NCBI RefSeq assembly: GCF_003994235.2
Contig: NZ_RYFG02000121.1
Span: 248,001 to 312,000, forward strand
Length of the DNA: 64,000 nucleotides
Reading direction: 5' to 3'
DNA from: Candidatus Methylobacter oryzae
Lineage (GTDB): Bacteria; Pseudomonadota; Gammaproteobacteria; Methylococcales; Methylomonadaceae
Both the position numbers and the translations under genes were made by a program. The notes beneath the pieces are model-generated. The model was not told the DNA's origin. It saw only the letters and a list, made by a program, of their open reading frames with translations, and did no database searches. Below are positions 53,748 to 63,184 of the stretch, in pieces (position 1 is the first letter of the stretch; each line of letters starts with the position of its first letter).

Positions 53748-54926
53748 TCACTCCATCCCAGCCGCCAACACCATCGCCTCCCGCTGATTTTTATTAAACG
53801 ATAACGGCGGAAGCCGATCTTCAAGCAAGGTATCGACAATGGTCGCCGAGGCATTGGGTTTGGCGAAACGCAAGGCGTTGAACCTCATCCGGGCCAACCT
53901 GTCCGGATCTTCCAGCAAGCGCTCCAGCTTAAACGGCAGGGTGGTCAAGTCGTTGCATTTGACTGCAATACCTTCTTCCAACAGATGATCGCTGTTTCTT
54001 TCCTCCTGGCCGGGAATCGGCGATACCACGCACATCGGCAGTCCGCAGGCGACGGCTTCGGCGGTTGTTATGCCGCCGGGTTTGCCGATAAAAATATCGG
54101 CGGTTTTCATCAGTTTGTGCATTTCGTCGGTGTAACCCAGCACCTTAAATTTATCGTTTCGTTTCTCGGTTAACCGCACAATGCGTTGTTGCAGTTCGTG
54201 GTTGCGTCCGCAGACGACTATCGTTTGCGCGTCGCTGTTCAGGCTCAGCAAGCGTTCGACCATGTACTCGGTCGGGCCTACGCCTAAAGCGCCGGCCGAC
54301 AGCAGCAGGACCGGCTTTTCGGGATTCAATCCGCGTTGAATCCGTTCTTCGATGCGGTTGACGGGTTGTTGAAATACCGGATCGATCGGTATGCCGGACA
54401 CGGTGATTCTGTCGCTCGGAATGCCGAGCATTTGCAGATGCGCCTTGGTTTCGTCGATAGCGACAAAATAGCGATGAAACGAACGCGACAGCCACATCGC
54501 ATGAAAATCCAAATCCGTCACTACAATCGATAAACGCGCTTGCAATTGTTGGGTCGCAATCAGGTGGGAGATGATGCCGGCGGGCATGAAGTGCGTGCAG
54601 ACGGTGATGTCCGGGGCGAAGTCGCGGATGAAGCGAACCAGCGGCTTGGTGTTCAGCCGGTCTATCATGTGCCGCATCCGGTCGGTATGCCAGGGTTCGT
54701 CGGTGGTTTTGTACCACCAGCCGAGAAAGTTCGGCGCGGAGCGCACCAGCGAGGTATAAAAGCTGGAATAAAAATCCCGGAACAGTTTGTTGGTGTATTG
54801 CAGCGCGTCGTTATTGACGACTTCGGCAACCCTGCCGTCGGCGGCAAAAGACTTTTCCAAGGCTTCGGCGGCTTTAATGTGGCCGGTTCCGGCCCCGGCC
54901 GACATAATTAAAACCCGCTTTTTCAT
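53748..54926 (-). CDS. MurG/MGDG-synthase-like glycosyltransferase (GT28)
   Basis: 392 residues from the ATG at 54926 (a TTG at 54983 would overlap lplT). The N-terminal MGDG synthase domain has LIMSAGAGTGHIKAAEAL and the C-terminal GT28 lobe has LLLSAGALGVGPTEYMV and FIGKPGGITTAEAVACGLP. Family enzymes transfer a sugar from UDP or GDP to diacylglycerol, making glycolipids. It is the last of the leftward group with lplT (20-bp gap) and the LpxH-like gene, pointing to envelope-lipid work. Confidence 0.88.
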   Translation of the reverse strand: MKKRVLIMSAGAGTGHIKAAEALEKSFAADGRVAEVVNNDALQYTNKLFRDFYSSFYTSLVRSAPNFLGWWYKTTDEPWHTDRMRHMIDRLNTKPLVRFIRDFAPDITVCTHFMPAGIISHLIATQQLQARLSIVVTDLDFHAMWLSRSFHRYFVAIDETKAHLQMLGIPSDRITVSGIPIDPVFQQPVNRIEERIQRGLNPEKPVLLLSAGALGVGPTEYMVERLLSLNSDAQTIVVCGRNHELQQRIVRLTEKRNDKFKVLGYTDEMHKLMKTADIFIGKPGGITTAEAVACGLPMCVVSPIPGQEERNSDHLLEEGIAVKCNDLTTLPFKLERLLEDPDRLARMRFNALRFAKPNASATIVDTLLEDRLPPLSFNKNQREAMVLAAGME

Positions 54927-54946
54927 CGGTCTGTCAGCGATGAATA

Positions 54947-56173
54947 TTAATCCTGATCGTGAGTATGTTTTTTGTATATCCAACCCATTGTCGCGGATAA
55001 AAACAGTCCGAACACGACCACAACCGTATGCGCTGAAAGCCCGGCATCGATCATTAACGCATAAGCGCCAAGCATCAATAAAATGCTGAGGTTTTCGTTG
55101 AAGTTTTGCACGGCGATGGAATGCCCGGAACCCATCAGTTGATGGCCCCGGTGCTGTAACAAGGCATTCATCGGGATTACAAAACTGCCGGCCAAGGTGC
55201 CGATCACTACCAGTATCACCGCCGCAAGCTTCACGTCGCTTACTAATGCCATGCTTAGAATCACAAAGCCCATCACTATGCCCAACGGTAATACCTTCAC
55301 GGCATGTTCCAGCTCCACTGTTTTAGACGCCACGACAGAACCGATCGCAAGGCCGATTGCAACCAAGGCCGTTAGTTGCGTGGCTTGCTCCAGATCGAGC
55401 TTTAATGCGACCGCAGCCCAGGCGAGAACGATTAGACGCAGGCTGGTTCCGATTCCCCAGAACAGCGAGGTTACCGCCAGGGATACTTGGCCCAACGGGT
55501 CTTTCCATAACAGCTTAAAACCATGCCAAAAGTCCAGCAGCAGGAATTTCGGCGAGCGGTTAGGCAGGCTGTGTTCAATGGCTAACTTGGGAATGAAATA
55601 GTTAAGTATTGCCGCTATGAAATAAAGGCCGAGGATCACGAGAATCGCGAATTCCGGAGCCGTATCGATGCCGCCGTTGAATTCAAGCGCTCCCAGTTGC
55701 TGAACGATTTGGTCCTCAACGCGATGACCGATCAATAAGCCGCCGAATACGGCGCCTAAAATAATCGAGGCAACGGTCAGGCCTTCCATCCAGCCGTTCG
55801 CCCATACCAATCTACTGCTGGGAAGATATTCGGTCAGAATGCCGTATTTAGCCGGGGAATATAAAGCCGCGCCGATGCCGACAAAACCGTAGGCGAGCAG
55901 CGGATGCATGCCTAATAACATCGTCGCGCAACCGACTATCTTCACACCGTTGCTGATGAACATGACCCGTCCTTTCGGTAACGCATCGGAAAATGCGCCG
56001 ACGAACGGAGCGAGTACGATAAAGGCGATTACAAAGAATTGCTGTAATACCGGCGTTTGCCAGGAGGGAGCGTCCATGCTTTTAAGTAGAGCGATAGCTG
56101 CGAAAAGAAGAGCATTATCCCCCAGTGATGAAAAGAACTGTGCTGCAAGAATGGTGCTAAAACCGCGATTCAT
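54947..56173 (-). CDS. lplT: Lysophospholipid transporter LplT (MFS)
   Basis: 408 residues with about 12 membrane segments. It starts MNRGFSTILAAQFFSSLGDN and carries the family's FVGAFSDALPKGRVMFISNG and ALYSPAKYGILTEYLP loops. LplT flips lysophospholipids inward for reacylation. In enterobacteria it is paired with aas; here it is followed instead by a GT28 glycosyltransferase, suggesting a different lipid repair or glycolipid context. Confidence 0.93.
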   Translation of the reverse strand: MNRGFSTILAAQFFSSLGDNALLFAAIALLKSMDAPSWQTPVLQQFFVIAFIVLAPFVGAFSDALPKGRVMFISNGVKIVGCATMLLGMHPLLAYGFVGIGAALYSPAKYGILTEYLPSSRLVWANGWMEGLTVASIILGAVFGGLLIGHRVEDQIVQQLGALEFNGGIDTAPEFAILVILGLYFIAAILNYFIPKLAIEHSLPNRSPKFLLLDFWHGFKLLWKDPLGQVSLAVTSLFWGIGTSLRLIVLAWAAVALKLDLEQATQLTALVAIGLAIGSVVASKTVELEHAVKVLPLGIVMGFVILSMALVSDVKLAAVILVVIGTLAGSFVIPMNALLQHRGHQLMGSGHSIAVQNFNENLSILLMLGAYALMIDAGLSAHTVVVVFGLFLSATMGWIYKKHTHDQD

Positions 56174-56514
56174 AGAATATTTGCCCTGTGCGACTCTGTG
56201 GAAAGCAGAACCTTTGCACTATAAGATGGTTAAATTGGATTATTTTATCAGCTACAAGCTCAAATCGGGATATGCGATTAGGTTTAATTGCTTAGTCTAA
56301 GGTGGATTAAGGTGAGAAGGACTTTTCTCTCGTTTTCACGGGTTCCGTGAGAATACAGAGGTCGGCCGCGATTTCAACCTTCATGCCTAAATGACGGTCT
56401 TGAACAAACTTGTGTTTTACGACGGGCGGGCCCTGCTGGAATGCAGTCAAGGCTTGTCCTGAGTCATGCCGAAGAGCGTGTTGCGCAGCAAGAGTGCTGA
56501 CTCGGGACCGGCTA
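56174..56514. other. 341-bp spacer between lplT and the LpxH-like gene
   Basis: No credible ORF on either strand. The lplT promoter must lie in its lplT-proximal half. I see no clear repeat or terminator. Confidence 0.5.
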
Positions 56515-57411
56515 TTACATTTCGGCTTCGAGTCTTTCATCTCTTTCATCATCGGCGATAGCGACTTCAACCTTATTCCACCGTATCAATTCCAACGTGC
56601 CGTTGAAGTGTTCCACTATTGCGGTACAACTCTCCACGAAGTCGCCGGTATTGATATATAAGAAGCCGTCGATGTCCTTGATTTCAGCGTGGTGTATGTG
56701 TCCGCAAATAACACCTTCGAGCTTTTGATCCCTGAGTGTGCTGACGATGCTTTCTTCATAATCGGAAATAAATTGGACCACGTTTTTGACCTTGAATTTA
56801 ACAAAGGCGGCCAGCGAGAAGTTCGACTGCAAACCGAACCAACGCCTGACGATGCGCAGCAAGCGGTTAATTTCAATCAAAAAATCGTAGCCGTCGCTGC
56901 CGATTTTGGCGAGCCACTTATGGCATTTGGCGATGCTGTCGTATTCGTCGCCATGAACAACCAGGAACTGTTTCCCGGCCGACGTCAGATGCACATCCGA
57001 GTTTTTAACCGTAATGTCGCCAAAGACATAGCTGTCGTAATGCCTGACGTTTTCGTCGTGATTGCCGGGTACGTAAATGACCTGTGTGCCGTGCCGGGCT
57101 TTACGCAGGACTTTTTGAATGACTGTGTTGTGGTCTCTGGGCCAATACATTTTTTTCGAAAGCGACCAAAAATCGATAATGTCGCCGACCAGGTACAGTT
57201 TTTCGCTGTCGTTGTACTTTAGAAAGTCGAGTAAAACGTCGGCCCGGCATTGAGTAGAGCCAAGATGCAGGTCGGAAATCCAGATGGTTCGGTAAGTCGT
57301 GTGATTCATAATCAAACTTTGGCTCGCAAAGTAAGAAGGGCGATAACCGTTTGAACGGTATATGTTGAGTTTTTTGCGATTAGTTTTTCCGTGATCATCG
57401 GCATCGGTCAT
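56515..57411 (-). CDS. LpxH-like UDP-2,3-diacylglucosamine diphosphatase / metallophosphoesterase
   Basis: 298 residues from the ATG at 57411, which has GGAAT upstream; an inner ATG at 57309 gives the compact family start MNHTTYRTIWISDLHLGS. Calcineurin-like metal motifs are clear: ISDLHLG, VGDIIDFW, YVPGNHDENV, VVHGDEYD and CGHIHHAE. LpxH-type enzymes remove UMP from UDP-2,3-diacylglucosamine in lipid A synthesis. Closely related proteins act elsewhere, so the exact substrate is less sure. It is upstream of lplT, 341 bp away on the same strand. Confidence 0.85.
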   Translation of the reverse strand: MTDADDHGKTNRKKLNIYRSNGYRPSYFASQSLIMNHTTYRTIWISDLHLGSTQCRADVLLDFLKYNDSEKLYLVGDIIDFWSLSKKMYWPRDHNTVIQKVLRKARHGTQVIYVPGNHDENVRHYDSYVFGDITVKNSDVHLTSAGKQFLVVHGDEYDSIAKCHKWLAKIGSDGYDFLIEINRLLRIVRRWFGLQSNFSLAAFVKFKVKNVVQFISDYEESIVSTLRDQKLEGVICGHIHHAEIKDIDGFLYINTGDFVESCTAIVEHFNGTLELIRWNKVEVAIADDERDERLEAEM

Positions 57412-57819
57412 TCATTCCGAAAAGCGTCCAATAGAAATTGACAGGATTCAAATGTTAACAAACGTATATGAAAGTTATGTTACAAGCCCCGGAGTCTTGG
57501 CAGCGGTTGCGCTTCCTTGACTGAATTAAAGCAATTATTTCTGCCGGACAGCTGCTGTTGTTCTGTTGCTTTTATACAAAAAATCATAGCTGCCCGTCAG
57601 CAGCGGGCGCTTTGTTTAACGGTATCCGATGTTATGAATAAACTCTTTTTTTAAAGGCTAAGGCCGTTCCCAATAGGCTGTTGCAAATTAACAACTGTCA
57701 GGCAGGACGCGGGGTAGGGGGCTGAAACACGGACTCAATTAAACATCAAATCGCTTGTTTTACTCACATAAACGGAGGATTATTTGCGCTCGAATTAAGC
57801 AAATATTGGAGAACTGACA
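57412..57819. other. 408-bp intergenic region upstream of the small ORF
   Basis: It holds the start region of the leftward LpxH-like gene and upstream DNA of the small membrane ORF. A short GC-rich hairpin GCCCG-TCAGCAG-CGGGC lies at 57592-57608. I see no other feature and no gene. Confidence 0.45.
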
Positions 57820-57960
57820 ATGAAAATTATCACTGTATTGGTTTTGTTGGCGGCTCTTTTCGCGATAGCGGGAACCGCTTTTTTCCAGCTGTTTGTTTTA
57901 TTGGCAAGCAGTCTGTTTTTTCACCACAATTACAATCGTCATATCTTCCGGCGAGGTTAA
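57820..57960 (+). CDS. Small hydrophobic membrane protein (46 aa)
   Basis: An ORF of 46 codons with GGAGA 7 nt before its ATG. The product has one or two membrane segments (VLVLLAALFAIAGTAFFQLF, then VLLASSLFF), then a short basic/His tail (HHNYNRHIFRRG). Such small proteins often regulate larger membrane partners, but no family is recognised. The ribosome-binding site and hydrophobic pattern support it as real. Confidence 0.6.
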   Translation: MKIITVLVLLAALFAIAGTAFFQLFVLLASSLFFHHNYNRHIFRRG

Positions 57961-58198
57961 GTTCAAGGTGGGGCGTTCGGTTGCATTATCCGGTGCCGGG
58001 CATCCCGCCTTGAACGCAAGCCGTTCAAAGCCAAGCGAGTTAAAGCGGCTTGCCCAGTAAATTAACCTGCATATTCCTACCGTTACCCCCCCATGCCGAA
58101 CTGAAACATCGGCGGCATCCTATCCCTCGGCAACAATCACTACGTTATCTTTGAATAGACGTTCAGGCCTTTATATTAAGTATCCGGCGTTATGTAGC

Positions 58199-58224
58199 GT
58201 CCACGAAAAGCACGAAAGGCACGA
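58199..58224. repeat. Solo copy of the nuclease-element terminal repeat
   Basis: GTCCACGAAAAGCACGAAAG followed by GCACGA is identical to the left inverted repeat of the element at 45134 over 26 bases. No opposing arm and no nuclease ORF are nearby. Confidence 0.85.
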
Positions 58225-58258
58225 CTGGCAGTCGGCCGCATCGGTTCCCTCGGCAACT

Positions 58259-58311
58259 GCTCCTGCGTTGCTAAACCACAGGGATGTGGCGAATGCAGAA
58301 AACGCAGGAGC
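58259..58311. repeat. Long hairpin of the CCTGC family, terminator-like
   Basis: GCTCCTGCGTT (58259-58269) pairs with AACGCAGGAGC (58301-58311). The loop contains CCACAGGGATGTGG, itself a hairpin, shared with the repeat at 42887. GGTTTTTTG follows, so it could end rightward transcripts. Confidence 0.65.
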
Positions 58312-58729
58312 GGTTTTTTGCCTACCTCCTGCGTCTCTGGCAGTCGTACCGATTGCGACACTTCCGCCATCCCTGGCAGTCGTAAAATCTGGAAAGTCTG
58401 CTTGCGATAAGTGCTGTTTAGTATGGTTCGCTATTTGAACAGCAAGTTTGTTATCAATCGACCGCGAATATTTCTGGGCTTTTTTAGTGCACGAAACCGG
58501 TTTATATCTCAAATTGGTGCAAATCCATTCCAAACTCCCAGTATTAGATCGTTATTGCTTTTAAACAGCGGCGTAAGCCGTGTCGGCCGGTATAATCCTG
58601 TCTGCCGCCTGTTCAGTTATGGCGCGTTAATTGCAGTTTATTATGGTTTCCAAAGGATTATAGCCGCGCCTCGGCGAGACCGATCGGCTATCCTAAGCGT
58701 CAATCTTTAAAATAATGGATTAATTAAAT

Positions 58730-61700
58730 ATGAACCCGACTCAAGACGACAAACTAGACAGTTATTTCCGGCAAGTACAAGACATTATTTTGAGCCGGCA
58801 GGATTGGGTGACCGGTTTGTTGCCGGCCAGCACCGCGGTCAATGTGCACGGCAATTATACCGACGCCTGGGTCAGGGATAATGTTTACAGCATTCTTTCG
58901 GCGTGGGGGCTGGCGTTGGCTTACCGGCGGGCTGAAAAAAACAGTGGACGCGCTTATTTGCTGGAGCAAAGCGTCGTCAAGCTGATGCGCGGGCTGCTGA
59001 CCGCGATGATGCGGCAAGCGGCCAAAGTCGAGAAATTCAAACATACCCAAAATCCGCTCGATGCCTTGCACGCAAAATACGATACCAAATCCGGCACCAT
59101 CGTAGTCGGCGATCATGAATGGGGGCATTTGCAACTGGACGCTACGTCTTTATTTTTGTTAATGCTTGCGCAAATGACAGCGTCCGGCTTGCGCATCGTG
59201 TTCACAATCGATGAAGTCAATTTTGTGCAGAACTTGGTGCACTACGTCAGCCGGACTTACCGGACGCCTGACTACGGTATCTGGGAGCGCGGCCACAAAA
59301 CCAATCATGGCATTGCCGAGCTGAACGCCAGTTCAATCGGCATGGCCAAAGCGGCGCTGGAAGCATTGTCCGGCTTTAACCTGTTCGGCAAGGAGGGCGG
59401 GCAAGCATCGGTCGTGCATGTGATTAGCGACGACATCGCCCGCACCAGGATTACTCTGGAATCGCTGCTGCCCCGCGAATCGATTTCCAAAGAGACGGAT
59501 TCCGCCGTGCTTAGCATTACCGGATTTCCGGCATTCGCTGTCGATAATCAAATTCTGCGGGCAAAAACCGAAGCGATTATTTGCGAGAAACTGGAAGGCC
59601 GATACGGCTGCAAGCGCTTTTTATTGGACGGCCATCAAACCGTCATAGAAGACAGCCAGCGTCTTCATTACGATCCGCACGAATTAAAACAATTCATGGA
59701 TATTGAATGCGAATGGCCGTTGTTTTTTACTTATTTATTGCTCAACAAGTTGTTTAGCGGCGATAACGACACGGCTTTGCGTTATCGCGCTAAATTGGAA
59801 AATCTGCTGGTTGAACAGGATGGCCGGCAATTATTGCCGGAACTTTATATCGTCCCGAAAGACTTAATTGCAGCCGAAAAAGCTAACGCACACAGCCAGC
59901 AACGGTTGCCGAATGAAAATATTCCGCTGGTTTGGGCGCAAAGCCTTTTTATACTCGGCAGCTTGATTCAGGATGGTCTGCTTGAGATTGAGGATGTCGA
60001 TCCGTTAGGGCGTCACAAAGCCGTTAAAAAAATTCAGGATTGCAGTCTGCAAATTCAGATACTTGCCCAGGATGAATCCGTACAAAACAGCTTAATAAAA
60101 TACGGCATTCGCACTCAAACACTGGCCTCCATAGCGCCTATCCAGATCAGGGAAGCCAACGAACTTGCCGACGCCTATACGCATGTCGGCAGAAACGACC
60201 GCATCGGCTTGACCGGCAGGCCGTTGCGGCAGTTGCGGACTTTGGCAACGTCCAAAATGTATATCCTGGCCGGCGAGCGTTTGCTGTTCTTGCCGCAGTG
60301 TCTCAGTCAAAAAGGCTTCTATCTGGCGATGGACAACCGCATGCTGATTCAACGACTGCGGCTGGAGCTGGCTTATATCCATAACCATTGGGACAGGGCA
60401 GGGAATCCGTTGGTGGTTATATCGATAAAACAGAATATGCTGGGTAGCCATAACCGTGAAGTGCTGATTGAATTTATCAAAGAACTGCAGCAAGGTTCCA
60501 TGTCTGGCATTCCGGTGCAGTTGGGTACGCTTGCCGATTTCGCGGAATCATCAAGCCATGAAAAGATTAATTATCTGCATGATTTTGAATTTTCCAAAGC
60601 CTCCTGGGAAGAAGCCTACCGACCTTTTTTCATGGTGTTGCCGATAGATACAAATTCTTCATTGCCGTTGGACACTTACACGGTGACGGAATGGGAAATC
60701 AGCGGCGATGAAATATTGATCGAGCAATTAAAAACCAATACCAATCTTTACGCGCAACTTGAACTTTTAAGTTTACTGAGTCTTCGCCACGGCCTGGATT
60801 ACAACACCGGTTTGCCGGTGGTCGATGAGGTGGCCTGCTGCGTACGCGACTTGCTGGAGGACGTTTATCAATGCGCAGGAGACCTGCATGCCTGGTACAT
60901 TGTCAGGCGTTGTGCCGGCTTACTGGGCAAATACGACATCAACCTGGAACAATCGGCCACCGATATATTGGTTCGTCAACATGCATTGACTTTGGGCCGT
61001 GCGTACAGCGGCAGGGCAACGTTGACGCGTCCGGCCGATTCGTCGGTCATCCTGGGCATTATCCGTACCTACAATAATAGCGATGCGAGCGAGCCCATTA
61101 TTATCCAGGAATTAACTATTTATCTGGGTATGCTGATCAAGTCGAATCCTGAATGGTTTACCGATATGCACACTGTGCGCGTCGGGCATATCATGCAATT
61201 GCTGGTCGCCCGGCAAAAGCGCGAGTCAGGCTGCGGTTCATTGGATCAGGCTTTTAACGAGCTTCTTTCTTTATCGCCTTATCGATTATTCGGGAAATTA
61301 AAAGAAACGTTGCAGGATTACGGCGATACCGAAAATCAACTGGGGCAGGCTGAAACGCTGCACTATGAAGGTGAACGCCATGAATTTACCGGCGCGCGTT
61401 TCCCTACAAACATGGACCCGGTAAAACCGGGCGAAACTGTCGATTGGTATCAATGGCGCGAGCAGCAAGGCAGCGTCGGCCGCGAAAACGATGCTTTTTT
61501 TGCCGGTGTCTGGGAGACGCTGCATCATTGCAAAGGCTTGACGATAGGCGACAAACTGAACAGCAAAAACCGCCTGGATAGCGAAAATATCTTGTCGGAA
61601 TCAACAGCCGGAGAGCAAAGTTTCAAGAACCATGTCAGCCATTTGCTGAATAAAATACAAGCTCCTGTTTACCGGCAATTAACCGTTGAGGCGTTAAAAG

Positions 61701-61948
61701 CCATCGCAGCCATTTTTCGCGAAAACGCATCGTTACGTATTGACGATACCTTGTTAACGGATATTATTATCGGTCACGCCGTAAGAATCATCTGGCTGCA
61801 GGATCACCCTGAAAATAAAGATAATTACGACGAATATGTATCGTCGGCATGGCAGGAGATCTATCGCTTACCGCCGCACAAAGTCGCCAACGGCATCCTC
61901 GATGCATTAATCCATCTGCTGAAGAATAACGAGAGAGAAACATTATGA
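58730..61948 (+). CDS. GH15 / phosphorylase-kinase alpha-beta-like protein
   Basis: 1,072 residues, matching the large bacterial relatives of phosphorylase b kinase regulatory subunits. The N-terminal half is a GH15-type (alpha/alpha)6 barrel (NVHGNYTDAWVRDNVYSI, DHEWGHLQLDATSLFLLML, YGIWERGHKTNHG). The C-terminal half is helical and shared with the PhK family. The start has SD-like purines weakly placed. The Trp/Asp positions of glucoamylases are only partly matched, so a catalytic versus binding role is open. It overlaps glk by four bases, tying it to alpha-glucan/glucose metabolism. Confidence 0.85.
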   Translation: MNPTQDDKLDSYFRQVQDIILSRQDWVTGLLPASTAVNVHGNYTDAWVRDNVYSILSAWGLALAYRRAEKNSGRAYLLEQSVVKLMRGLLTAMMRQAAKVEKFKHTQNPLDALHAKYDTKSGTIVVGDHEWGHLQLDATSLFLLMLAQMTASGLRIVFTIDEVNFVQNLVHYVSRTYRTPDYGIWERGHKTNHGIAELNASSIGMAKAALEALSGFNLFGKEGGQASVVHVISDDIARTRITLESLLPRESISKETDSAVLSITGFPAFAVDNQILRAKTEAIICEKLEGRYGCKRFLLDGHQTVIEDSQRLHYDPHELKQFMDIECEWPLFFTYLLLNKLFSGDNDTALRYRAKLENLLVEQDGRQLLPELYIVPKDLIAAEKANAHSQQRLPNENIPLVWAQSLFILGSLIQDGLLEIEDVDPLGRHKAVKKIQDCSLQIQILAQDESVQNSLIKYGIRTQTLASIAPIQIREANELADAYTHVGRNDRIGLTGRPLRQLRTLATSKMYILAGERLLFLPQCLSQKGFYLAMDNRMLIQRLRLELAYIHNHWDRAGNPLVVISIKQNMLGSHNREVLIEFIKELQQGSMSGIPVQLGTLADFAESSSHEKINYLHDFEFSKASWEEAYRPFFMVLPIDTNSSLPLDTYTVTEWEISGDEILIEQLKTNTNLYAQLELLSLLSLRHGLDYNTGLPVVDEVACCVRDLLEDVYQCAGDLHAWYIVRRCAGLLGKYDINLEQSATDILVRQHALTLGRAYSGRATLTRPADSSVILGIIRTYNNSDASEPIIIQELTIYLGMLIKSNPEWFTDMHTVRVGHIMQLLVARQKRESGCGSLDQAFNELLSLSPYRLFGKLKETLQDYGDTENQLGQAETLHYEGERHEFTGARFPTNMDPVKPGETVDWYQWREQQGSVGRENDAFFAGVWETLHHCKGLTIGDKLNSKNRLDSENILSESTAGEQSFKNHVSHLLNKIQAPVYRQLTVEALKAIAAIFRENASLRIDDTLLTDIIIGHAVRIIWLQDHPENKDNYDEYVSSAWQEIYRLPPHKVANGILDALIHLLKNNERETL

Positions 61949-62919
61949 TACTGGCCGGAGATATAGGCGGAACGAAAACGGTATTATCGATTTTTACCAG
62001 GGACGCAAACGGTTCGCTGGCATGTTTAAAGGAGGAAATCTACTCAAGCCGGCGATTCCCTGAGTTTGACGACATTTTGTCAGCTTTCTTACCCGCCGAC
62101 GCGGAGATCACGTCGGCCTGTTTCGGCGTTGCCGGACCGGTCGTCAACCAACGTTGCCACACGACTAATTTGCCGTGGATATTGGATGCGGAAGCGCTGA
62201 AAATAAAACTGGGCACTTTTAAAGTAAGGCTCCTGAACGACCTGGAAGCGATGGCGTTGGGCATGTTGTACCTGCCCGAACAGGATCTGGTCGAGTTGAA
62301 TCCGAATGCCGGCACGCAAGCGGGCAATATCGCCGTTATTGCCGCCGGAACAGGCTTGGGCGAAGCCATTCTCTATTGGGACGGCAACAAGCATTATCCG
62401 ATGGCGACCGAAGGCGGCCACAGCGACTTTGCGGCTCAAAATACCCAGCAGGACCGATTGCTGGCTTATCTTAGGAAAATCTATCCCGAGCATGTCAGTT
62501 ACGAACGCCTGCTGTCGGGCATCGGTTTTAGCCATTTATACGATTTTTTGTGTGAGCAGGGCTTTGCGCCGTCTTGCCCCGAGATTCCGGATATAAACAG
62601 CGATATTGACAGGAATGCGGTGATTTCGGAATTGGGCATTTCCGGCAAAGATCCTTTATGCGCCGAAGCCGTCAGGCTTTTTGTAGAGCTCTACGGGGCC
62701 GAAGCAGGCAACTTGGCGTTAAAGTCGTTGGCTGTCGGCGGCGTATTTATCGGTGGCGGCATAGCGCCAAAAATATTGCCGGCGATGCAGGACGGCAACT
62801 TTATCCGGGCATTTAAAGCTAAAGGCCGGTTCGATCCTTTGCTCGATAAGGTGTCGGTGAAATTGTCGTTAAACCCGCGTACGCCGTTGATTGGCGCGAT
62901 TAATTATTTCGATCTTTGA
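61945..62919 (+). CDS. glk: Glucokinase
   Basis: 324 residues of the bacterial Glk family. ATP-binding LAGDIGGTKTVLSIF at the start, substrate region TTNLPWILDAEAL, LNDLEAMALGM, IAAGTGLGEAIL, the ATEGGHSDFA motif, and late GGVFIGGGIAPKIL. It phosphorylates glucose to glucose-6-phosphate. The ATGA overlap with the GH15/PhK-like gene suggests glucose released from, or sensed with, glycogen or maltodextrin is fed to glycolysis. Confidence 0.95.
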   Translation: MILAGDIGGTKTVLSIFTRDANGSLACLKEEIYSSRRFPEFDDILSAFLPADAEITSACFGVAGPVVNQRCHTTNLPWILDAEALKIKLGTFKVRLLNDLEAMALGMLYLPEQDLVELNPNAGTQAGNIAVIAAGTGLGEAILYWDGNKHYPMATEGGHSDFAAQNTQQDRLLAYLRKIYPEHVSYERLLSGIGFSHLYDFLCEQGFAPSCPEIPDINSDIDRNAVISELGISGKDPLCAEAVRLFVELYGAEAGNLALKSLAVGGVFIGGGIAPKILPAMQDGNFIRAFKAKGRFDPLLDKVSVKLSLNPRTPLIGAINYFDL

Positions 62920-63184
62920 AGATTGTTAATTGCAGGCAGGTTGTCTGTACCTTTCGATTAATTGCAATGATTATTTTGAAAGGTACGAGGCTGTGAACGT
63001 ATTTTGAAATTAGGCTGGATTGCCGGTTTCGACAGCCGAGTAGTATTGCCTGTAAGGTTCAATAAACTTTATTGTAGCCACTCATAATTGGGCGTAGTCA
63101 CATTGTGCGGTTTATACTACTTCCCTGACTCGAAATTATTAAGACTCAAACATCTCTATATCTTAAAGCCGAAGGAATAGCGCT
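62920..63184. other. Spacer after glk with one inverted repeat
   Basis: GTACCTTTC (62947-62955) and GAAAGGTAC (62978-62986) form a perfect 9-bp stem with a 22-nt loop; there is no U-run, so it is not a standard terminator. The AAGGAA at 63172-63177 serves the next gene. Confidence 0.5.

Larger units (their letters stand above)
57961..58729. other. 769-bp region of mixed repeat fragments upstream of the GH15 gene
   Basis: No credible gene. It contains a solo CACGAAA-type repeat (58199-58224), a hairpin (58259-58311), three copies of CTGGCAGTCG (58225, 58336, 58373) and two of CCCTCGGCAAC. The last 250 bp before 58730 are AT-rich and presumably carry the GH15 promoter. Confidence 0.5.

Noticed and set aside
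58090-58116. 5S rRNA-like string (CCCATGCCGAACT then GAAAC)
   Set aside because: The match lacks the intervening bases of real 5S, and neither stem of the molecule continues on either side. Probably chance or a tiny relic.
58225-58383. Possible CRISPR from three CTGGCAGTCG repeats
   Set aside because: Repeats are 10 bp, spacing is irregular and no cas genes are present.
58151-58533. Overlapping ORFs on both strands in the repeat region before the GH15 gene
   Set aside because: They translate repeat DNA (KHERHD-like residues from CACGAAA repeats) and lack ribosome-binding sites.
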